The notes under the pieces: generated by a model
What the model was told of the DNA's origin: nothing
The model's input: only the letters and a program-made list of their open reading frames with translations
Database searches by the model: none
Shown: in pieces, positions 56,667-64,000 of the stretch
Position numbering within the stretch: position 1 is the first letter of the stretch
Layout of the letters: each line of letters begins with the position of its first letter
Translations under genes and position numbers: made by a program
Source: Coriolopsis trogii
Taxonomy: Eukaryota; Basidiomycota; Agaricomycetes; Polyporales; Polyporaceae
DNA: 64,000 bases
Direction of reading: 5' to 3'
Assembly (NCBI GenBank): GCA_020543525.1
Contig: JAHYIO010000039.1
Location: 2,356,001 to 2,420,000, forward strand

Positions 56667-57838
56667 TCACTGAGATCCGGCCACACACCGGACAGACGCG
56701 TCGCCCGCACCACATTCGGACGACAGCGTCTCCTCCGCCACAGCAGTGACAGGCATCCCGGGCAGGGGCGCGAGATGGCCGCGCGCAGGTACCATCGGGA
56801 AGACCGAGGTCGTCAGCGAGAACCTATCCTCCTCTTCACCGCCTTTCCTCCATGCAGTCTGAGGACCCCCATATGCGTCCCGGGCACCACGGTCGGTCGT
56901 TGGGATGTCGGGTTCGCCATCCGCTTCTGTGTCTGCGTCTGTGTCTGTGTCCGTGTCTTGTCGCCCTACATGGAAGAGGAAGGAAGATGATCAGACTCTG
57001 CTCGAACAGACTCAGCCTCGACGTGGACCGAGTAGAAGCACTGACTGATGATGATGACCGCGGGATGTTTCCGGCGCTGTCGTCGGTGCCATAGCACCCA
57101 AGCGACAACGATGAGGAGAACGACAGCGAACACGGACGCGCCTACGATTGGGCCTACAAGAATGGAAGCATGAGTTCCGCCCTTGGGGTTGAGAGACGCC
57201 GATGCGGAGGTTTCAGGAGTAGCAAGTGTTGTGGACAACTGTGCGGCGATCGCTGAAGAGAAGCTTCAGTCGAACAGCGATGACCGTTGTGATGGGTGGA
57301 TACGTACGTGCAGTCGTCGAAGCCGACTCTCCGAGAGCACTTGGGGTCAAGTATCCCAATGATGCCGACGATGCCTCCGAGTCAAACACAGTGACGGAGA
57401 TGTAGTTGAGCCAGAGCGAGTCACCGAAGTTCTCGATGAAGAGCCTATGCGCGCCTGAGGCTTGCAGGGTGCTGCTGAACAGCTGGACGGGGATCCAGTC
57501 CTTGGTGGTAGGAGAGGATGTGAATCTCGCTTGTTGCCCTTCGTCGAGCGTATATGTGGAGTTCTGGCTACTCCCATGCGTTTGAATGCCGTAGACCGAA
57601 ACGATAGTTTGCCCCGACGCTAGTAATTGCATTAGACGTGTCGGTAAGTGGATACACTTGACACACAAGTCTCACCGTTGTAGGAAAACGTTGCCGCAGC
57701 ACCAACTTGGGAGGTTCCGGTTAGAGAGTTGTAAGGGCCAAACGGTTTCTTCTTCTGCCACTGGCCTGAAGAGTACAGTAGCTCAGGATCCCCATCGTCG
57801 TACGTGTAGGTAGTGTGGTTACTAGATGCAAGGGGCAT
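56667..57838 (-). CDS. T9, single-span membrane protein with acidic tail
   Basis: Exons 57676-57838, 57308-57619, 57046-57252 and 56667-56965 join to 326 residues in frame. Domain: MPLASSNHTTYTYDDGDPEL, GAAATFSYNG, QTIVSVYGI, NSTYTLDEG, HRLFIENFGDSLWLNYISV. Span: ILVGPIVGASVFAVVLLIVVAW, then HRRQRRK. The tail starts with an alternating Asp/Thr run (DTDTDTDADTEADGE) and lacks the PPxY/LPxY module of the other members. The start is the first ATG of the open exon. A more distant paralogue than T1-T7. Confidence 0.8.
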
Positions 57839-58347
57839 TGGTCCACAACCAGCGCGTTACAGCGGGCAGCGAGTATGAGGGTGGCCGTAAGGTATTTACG
57901 AGCAGGAGAGATGGCGCACCAAGCTATCGCCTCCGAAACCTCTGTTACAGGAACGATATCTTCTTGCCATGCTCCGAGTTTTGAGAGGCGAGACGGCGGC
58001 TCACCTGCCCATCTGGAAGAACTCGTCAGTATACAATGCAACTATCCTACATAGACACTGACCGGGGTTATCATCGTCACATGGCAGATGACATCGTAGT
58101 CGAAACTACTGTTTGTCTCCGCTCAACTATCGCGCACAATCAGGGGTCCCCCGCGGGAGCGAGAAGAGCACGCGTGCATCCCGCTCTTGCACGCGGTTGC
58201 CCTCCATCGCATGTAGCCGTATAACGAGTAGCCGTCAAAGCCTCGCGCAGCCCGGGTGTAGAGGTCTTCTTCGCGTAGTCGAGACGAGGATAAAGCTCTG
58301 CCATTCTGGGACGTCACGCGACAAACATGACAGGAAACACATACAAT
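57839..58347. other. Intergenic, no gene seen
   Basis: Nothing supported between T9 and T10. Confidence 0.5.
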
Positions 58348-59776
58348 CTACTCGTTCGCCACGACGAGTCTGCTGAACCCATCCTTCGTCCGCTCCTTCG
58401 CGTGCGTCCCTTTCCGCCCCTCCTTCGCATGCGTCCCTTTCCTCCCCTTCTCCCTCTTCCTCGGTTTTTCCGTCTCCGACACTTTCACATCGTGCGTTCG
58501 CGACGGCAAGGGAAGAGGGGGAAGAGGTGGCATACCCGGGACAGGCGGAGCCGTGTGACTTGGATGGTCCGCAGACACCTGGATGTCGCTGCCGTTCGGT
58601 ATCTGAGGCTCGTGGAAGATATAGCCATACTGAGGTAGCGAGAAGACAGAGCTCCCGATATCCGAGAAGCGACGACGAGGCGCTCTCTCCTTTCGTGGTG
58701 TGCGCTCACGGCGGCGACGCGGAGGAGGCGACTGGCTGTCGGCAGGCGGTATGGGTGGGGGTGCAGGGGAGAGAACGTGCGTGAGTGCAGGGGAGGAGAG
58801 AATGTGCGAGGGCGGGAGGTTGCGCGAGGGCTCGGTCATATTGGTTGATGCTGGAGACACAAGCCGACATGAGTATACGCTAACAGCGAGAGAGCGCAAC
58901 AAGCTTGAGGACCTACCCCGGACAACGTGAGCTTCCCTGCGATGTGCCCGTCTGCGTCGCCACAGCCAGAAAACAATGACGGCAGCGATAGACAAACAGA
59001 AGACGAGTATACCGAGGATGAGACCCACGATTGCTCCAGGGCTCATCGCACTATGAGAGTTAACTGATGACCCGGACTGTAATGGTGTTGCTGACATCGT
59101 GTGCATCGGTGAGTCTGCCTGTGGGTCTTGAACACCATCAGGGTATCCTGATGGAGTTATGGTCGTCGATTGGGGACCCAAGGTGCTGGCTAAAGGAAAC
59201 ATGGTTGGCATCACGAGAGGTGCTGGTTGGTTGGATAAGCTGAGTGGTGTCGACGTAGCTAGCATATTGCTGACATTCGGTACTGGAACGCTTTCTCCGG
59301 CGGGTAGAGTCTGAATATAGTCCAGGTAAAGGAGGGCGTAGTTTGTAAGGACGAGTGTGTGAACACCTGGAGATAGCGCTTCAATCTGAAGAAGTAGAGA
59401 GCGATGCACATGTTTGGCGAGGGGCCGCTGGTATAGCTGAGGAGTACTACCGTCGATTGCGTAGGAGACGTTCAGGGCAGACTCAGGAGTGACGACGCCG
59501 TAGACCTGTAAGGACGCCGCTACAGGTGCTTGCCCGCAATTTCAGAGTCTTGACGCTGTAAAGTATGCAGGAGATAGACTCACCATTGAATGTCAGGGTC
59601 GCAGCGGCGCCGCTCTCAACACTCGAGGAGAGTGATGTGTGATCATTGTCAATATCCAGGAGGTATTGAGCCCACGCCCCCTCATAAATGATCCGACTGT
59701 CCGTGTTATCGATGATTGTGTATGGGTTTGCAGTCGGACTCATGAGCTCTTGTGGGCGTCGTCTTGTAAGGGGCAT
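58348..59776 (-). CDS. T10, single-span membrane protein with basic, proline-rich tail
   Basis: Exons 59584-59776, 58917-59519 and 58348-58850 join to 432 residues in frame. Domain: TIIDNTDSRIIYEGAW, GAAATLTFNG, SLQVYGVV, NVSYAIDGSTP, HTLVLTNYALLYLDYI. Span: AIVGLILGILVFCLSIAAVIVFW, then RRRRAHRREAH. The 170-residue tail has PPPRRRRERTPRK, SVFSLPQYGYIFHEPQI (LPxY), a polyproline stretch PPVPGMPPLPPLPLP that would suit SH3 or WW domains, and a repeated GRKGTHAKE near the end. This domain is closest to the textbook form of the family, with the aromatic DYI end. Confidence 0.82.
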
Positions 59777-60411
59777 AGGCAATGTAAAGGAAAGAGGGTG
59801 GGTGCGACGAATCACAGGTAGGGCTTGAGAGGTACAGTCATAAAGCGTCAACACACCTTGCCATCTATCCAGCACGCCCGTGTGAGCACCCGTATCATGA
59901 TGGCCCCATTCCACATCACACCGCAAACGCCTCGAGAAATGTCGCAGGCAGTCCGACCCTTGTCAATTGCCAAAGAGGCAGTTATGAGGCCTGACATAAC
60001 CTGTGCAACAGTTTCGTCAAGGATGTGGAGAGTGGGTAAGTGACGAATGTATCATGCTCACCGTAGCAGTTCGTTTGCTTCTATAACATACATGATCGCC
60101 TGGCCGGATGAAAGCAAGACGTACAAGAACGATGAGAAAAGGGTCCGAGCGACAACCAGGACAGCGAGCGCAGCGCCGAGACCCCAAACGCGTCAATTTG
60201 CGCCGTCACGTGTCTGATGTCCGTCGCGTCGCGCCTGTCCTCGGGACTTGAACACTTGTCTTCGCCCGCGATGCACCGCAAGATCCGTCCAGTTCGCAAC
60301 CCAATATGACAAGTCATACAATAGCGCTGTTATGATCAAGTACGTGTTCCACTAGCCTACCAACATCGTGTGCTACACGTTGACACTTCCGACTACTCAG
60401 TATCTGCCCCT
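59777..60411. other. Intergenic, no gene seen
   Basis: Nothing supported between T10 and T11. Confidence 0.5.
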
Positions 60412-61290
60412 TCAGTGTATGCCGCTCGGCGCGTTGCTTCCTGTCCACCTGGCGTCAACGAAAGTACAAAAGAGTATTTCAATTTGCGTACTTGTGTAGT
60501 AGCCTGGTCTTAATTTTCTGATAGCGTCCTGATAGACAACTAACGGAGGAGCGGGGAGCACCGTGGCGTCCAGGCCTGCGCCATACATCTGCGACGCTCG
60601 CGTCCGGTGCTTGTCGTCTCCCAGCACTCTCATCTCCACAGAACAGTCAAAGTTGGCCTTGTATGTTCCTGAACGCATGGAAAACCTGCCGGTCCGGTGA
60701 CGGTCGCCCGAGGATGCCTTGACTTGGCTCTGCTTCCATACAATGCGACTCGGACTGCCACCTGCGTTCGTGGTTGTTTCGACTGGTAAGTTCGAGTTCA
60801 GGTCAGTTCGCTCCTGAGTAATGACACGAAGACTAACAACAACCTCTACGTGAGAAAGGCAGGATGATCTTGTTCGCGCTCCTGGCCTTTCGTCGCTGCT
60901 GCCAGCAGAACCACAAGAACGCGGTCGTGACGACGAGGAAAAAGAGAGAGCTTCCGATGACGAGCGTGAGGAGAGTGGACATAGACATGAACCCGCTGGT
61001 GGACGTCGGCGACTCGCTGCTCGCCGTTCTTGCGAAGACTGCGTCGCACTGTCAGTCTCGAGCGCAGGCCACAGATGGCGAAACGTTCTACCTTGACCAC
61101 TTTGTGTTCGGTTCTGCGTCGCGGACAGGGCGACAGCCTCATGGTGCGTACTCCCCGCTGTATGGTACAATAGACAACTCGCCACTGTAGCCTAGACTTC
61201 AGATCGCGCGCGACGAGACTATATCAGGACATACCATTGCAGGCTACGTCCGCGACGTCTCGAATGACGTTTGTGGGTGTCTGTAAGTTC
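60412..61290 (-). CDS. T11, single-span membrane protein, 5' end unresolved
   Basis: A membrane-span exon at about 60860-61045 reads SSESPTSTSGFMSMSTLLTL, then the core VIGSSLFFLVVTTAFLWFC and QQRRKARS. It is followed by an intron of about 70 bp and a tail exon from about 60790 to 60412 (NAGGSPSRIVWKQ, GLDATVLPAPPLVVYQD). Upstream an exon ending EHKVVK joins it in frame. Further 5' exons around 61200-61700 could not be resolved, and no domain of the T1-T10 type was found. The tail has no PPxY or LPxY. Confidence 0.5.
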
Positions 61291-61854
61291 ATGTCAAGGA
61301 GTAGACGTATAGAGACTGTGAGTCGGAATGTCGATCTCCAAGGCACTCCATTCTCTCATTACAAGGCAGGAGCAATGCACCCAATCCTCGCGACGAGACC
61401 AAAGCTCACGATACACGACCATAGATTCGTCGCAAGGTACAAGCGTCGTATCAGTCGCGCGCACGCAATGCTGACGAGGTCCAGCTCTGACGCGAACCAC
61501 CATCGAGGTGAGATGTCGAGTCGACGCATTCCCGTGCAGACCGGGAGCGCCATGGGCGGTGCTAGAGATTGAAGCGGCGGTTCGTCAGCATGCCAACCAA
61601 GAAGAAGAGCAAAGAACGTGTTCCATGTCCGAGCCGTCCAAGACAACGTACATGATGCGCAGCGGCATGGGAGAATCGATGCATTGTCCTGTCCGTCTAT
61701 CACCCGCGTCTCCCACCCGTCCCGTCCATCCCATCGACCTCACCTCCGAGATCCGAGAAGCCTGTCTCTCGAGACAGATGTCGTCACAACATCGCTACCT
61801 GGGTGAGAGTGTATCAGAATCCAGAATGCAGCGTCAATGGCAAAGAAGCGCACT
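61291..61854. other. Unresolved, possibly 5' exons of T11
   Basis: Overlapping minus-strand ORFs (for example 61294-61503 with VVYRELWSRREDWVHC) could be ectodomain exons of T11, but no consistent splice path was found. Confidence 0.3.
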
Positions 61855-63208
61855 TCATGCCGCATGGTACTCGTCCGTGTGCAACGAAGACGACATCATG
61901 GATAGACGCCATATCGGCGGCAAGACGACGGGTTGCGAACCGTCACCCGCATGTGTCTCTGCTGTACCGCCGGTACCAGCACCTTGACCTCCATCATGAG
62001 CACTATCGCCGCCAAATGACAGGTCGTCACCGAGGTCATCGCTTTCGAGCCGGTCCGCTTCTCGCGAAGAAAACCGGTACTGAGGGAGGCTCTCTGGGTC
62101 GGCCCACTTGTCAGAGTGCGCAGGAGCGTTTGAGTTAGCGTTCGCGGACGCCTTGTTCCCGAAGAACTCCCAATTGCTGTCTGCCAGACCGATAAAGAGG
62201 TCAGCGTCGTTGCTCGGCTGGTATATACAGGAGGAGAAAGGATGCGCGATGGAATCAGGGAGGAAGGATGCTGTTACGCACCGGAGTAGATTGACTTCCC
62301 ACCTGCTGCCTGCCTCCGTCGACGTCGCCATAGAATCCAAGAGCCCGCGCCAGCTAGTAAGAGGACCAGTAGGCTAATTGAAACCGCGATGCCGATCATC
62401 GCCCCTTGGGGTAAGCCTTTTGATCCTGAAGTGGGTGCGTCCGTTTCTGCGGACGAGAGAGAAGTGGGTACCGGTAGCAAGTTGACCGTACTGATTGAAG
62501 TGACTGGGGCTAGGGACGCTGGATAGCTCGAGGTCGGAGTGTTTAGAGTTGGAGATGCTGAGGCTGAGGCTGAGGAATCAGTTGCTGCATCTGCGGATTT
62601 GGAGGGTCGGGGATTTGAGGTCCCAGAAGGCGAGTCCGAATTGCTTGGAGGTGCACTATGACTGGCAGGTACGGAGAGCTCTTCAGCCAGTACACCTAGA
62701 GGTCTTGAATGGTCATCCTTTAGGGGTCGGGGCACCGAAGACGCCAACGATGTTGGGTAGAGAGGAACCACTGACACAACAGGAGCACCAACTATCCATA
62801 CTGAGTTCAAACTCGAGGGATGGGTAGTCGTAGAGGAATCATCCGTTGGCCGAGAATCGCGCACCAAGACAGAATCCGTGCTTGACGGGATAGCAAAGAG
62901 ACTCCTCTCAACCGGTGTATGAAGAGTGTCTTCCGGTGCATAGTCGCATGAGCTAGAGTCCTAGCAAATATGAAGTCTATGACGCACCATAAGGTGACCC
63001 AGAGACCTCCTGCAGTATGGTAACGCCAGACCAGCCAGCCTCCGTCTGTTGCTCTTCGCCAGGGATCTGTACGAGTTGTGGTCAGTGCGGAGGAATAGCG
63101 CAGTGATAAGACACAGACCATGTGTAGAAATGTAGAGAGATATACCTCGTCGAGAGGCAAAGACAAAGCTACGCGATCGGGATATGCGTGTGGTGCACGC
63201 TGAGGATC
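61855..63208 (-). CDS. T12, single-span membrane protein with LPQY tail, 5' end unresolved
   Basis: Exons that join in frame: about 63148-63208 (CTTRISRSRSFVFASR), about 62990-63068 (DPWRRATDGGWLVWRYHTAGG), 62282-62952 (CSCDYAPED, then a long Ser/Thr/Pro stalk and the span AMIGIAVSISLLVLLLAGAG with WRRRRR) and 61855-62180. The tail has PESLPQYRFSSREAD (LPxY). The ectodomain (GWLVWRYHTAGGLWVTLC) is unlike the T1-T10 domain and has paired cysteines. The first exon was not identified; stretches up to 63680 may contain it. Confidence 0.6.
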
Positions 63209-64000
63209 CTGAAAGCGTAAACATGATCATTCAGTTCCCATCCAGCATTCAGCCCCGCAGAGGCAAGATCAGAAGAATGTGCATTGACAGATGGATGCGG
63301 CTTACCGGTGCATGGAGGAGCTGTTGCCCCTGCTCAGCCGTGGCGACTGTGGTCCCAGCTTAAGAATAGGCCCCTCCGGTATCCCCGACAACATCCGGAA
63401 GGCCGGGGGTTATGTCAAGAAAACGATTGTTGGATTGGCTTTCAGAACATCCATCGGGGCGGGCATTACGTGTCGTGGGTGAGGGCAAGTAGTATGCATC
63501 ACAGCGGATGCCGATGGTGGCAGAAGGGAACGCGACTCTGCATTGCTGCTCCTGCTGAGAGCGCCAGCAAGCACTGACAGGCGCTGAATGGCTGCACATG
63601 AGCATCGCGACGCGCGTGTGGCTGAATCCAGTGACAATCTGCCACCTGCAATTCACCGCAACGTGTGCCCCTGCCACTGTCTCTCTTGGATCTCGCGTAG
63701 CTACCTTTGATACATCAAGGCAAGCTTATCGAAAAATTCATCCATACAGTGCGTAAACACATGATAAGTCAACGACTGCAGGCTGCCAATCCCCCTTGCA
63801 AATTGCTCCTACGTACGGTACTGGGGAAATGTACGCTCAAGCATTCATCGGTTGGTGGTCTAGAGCAGCAGTGCCTACAACTCTGTTGAAGCACAGCAAA
63901 AAATCAGAGCAGTGATATCTGCGAAGAAACATTGGGACTCACGACACGCATCACAGTGTCCGAGATGAGCTCGCCGAGCTACGGCGTAGAGATGCCAGAT
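63209..64000. other. Right end of window, unresolved
   Basis: A minus-strand ORF at 63360-63677 (with CDAYYLPSPTTRNARPDGC and a GTAAGC donor near 63305) may be an upstream exon of T12. Nothing else is seen, and a gene could continue past the window edge. Confidence 0.3.

Noticed and set aside
1..64000. Search by eye for tRNA genes, rRNA and CRISPR arrays
   Set aside because: No cloverleaf with conserved A/B boxes, rRNA motif or regularly spaced identical repeats was seen; the 26-bp repeats have irregular spacing and too few copies.

Overview
The window looks like accessory, gene-poor DNA from a filamentous basidiomycete, most likely an agaricomycete. Genes are split by 49-85 bp introns with GT..AG ends, and small secreted proteins have TATA boxes about 150-170 bp before the ATG. 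The dominant gene family is one I know from agaricomycete genomes: a leaderless N-terminal beta-sandwich-like domain, a Ser/Thr-rich stalk, one membrane span followed by an Arg/Lys cluster, and a low-complexity cytoplasmic tail. No tRNA, rRNA or CRISPR array was seen. Species and nearest relatives cannot be fixed from sequence alone.

Layout. Positions 1-1690 hold a decayed RD/RS- and Pro-rich disordered protein gene. About 1690-23690 (unit A) and about 25500-45200 (unit B) are two copies of one roughly 20-22 kb direct tandem duplication in the same order: 3' remnant of a voltage-gated proton-channel-like gene, small secreted protein SSP1 (+), membrane gene T1 (-), an eroded stretch with remnant T0, small secreted protein SSP2 (+), then membrane genes T2, T3 and T4 (all -). 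Between the units (23.7-25.5 kb) lie an eroded methyltransferase gene and an unrecognised decayed ORF. Unit A carries two young non-autonomous transposons absent from unit B: a 918 bp foldback element and a 953 bp CACTA-type element, the latter splitting T3A. From 47.6 kb to the right end, further membrane-family genes follow, all on the minus strand: T5 (deleted), T6, T7, T8 (truncated), T9, T10, T11 and T12.

State of the copies. Exon models that keep frame across every splice could be built for T1B, T2A, T2B, T3B, T4B, T6, T7, T9 and T10. T1A, T3A, T4A and T5 are broken. SSP1 is intact in both units and almost invariant in its mature part. SSP2 is dead in both, by different lesions.

How the parts may fit together. 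Every secreted-protein gene points toward the 3' end of a membrane gene (SSP1/T1 and SSP2/T2, in both units). The membrane proteins differ widely in stalk and ectodomain, but nearly all end in a PPxY- or LPxY-containing tail in one of two conserved contexts. That pattern fits a rapidly turning-over set of surface proteins feeding a shared cytoplasmic route such as ubiquitin-dependent trafficking. This is inference, not shown by the sequence.
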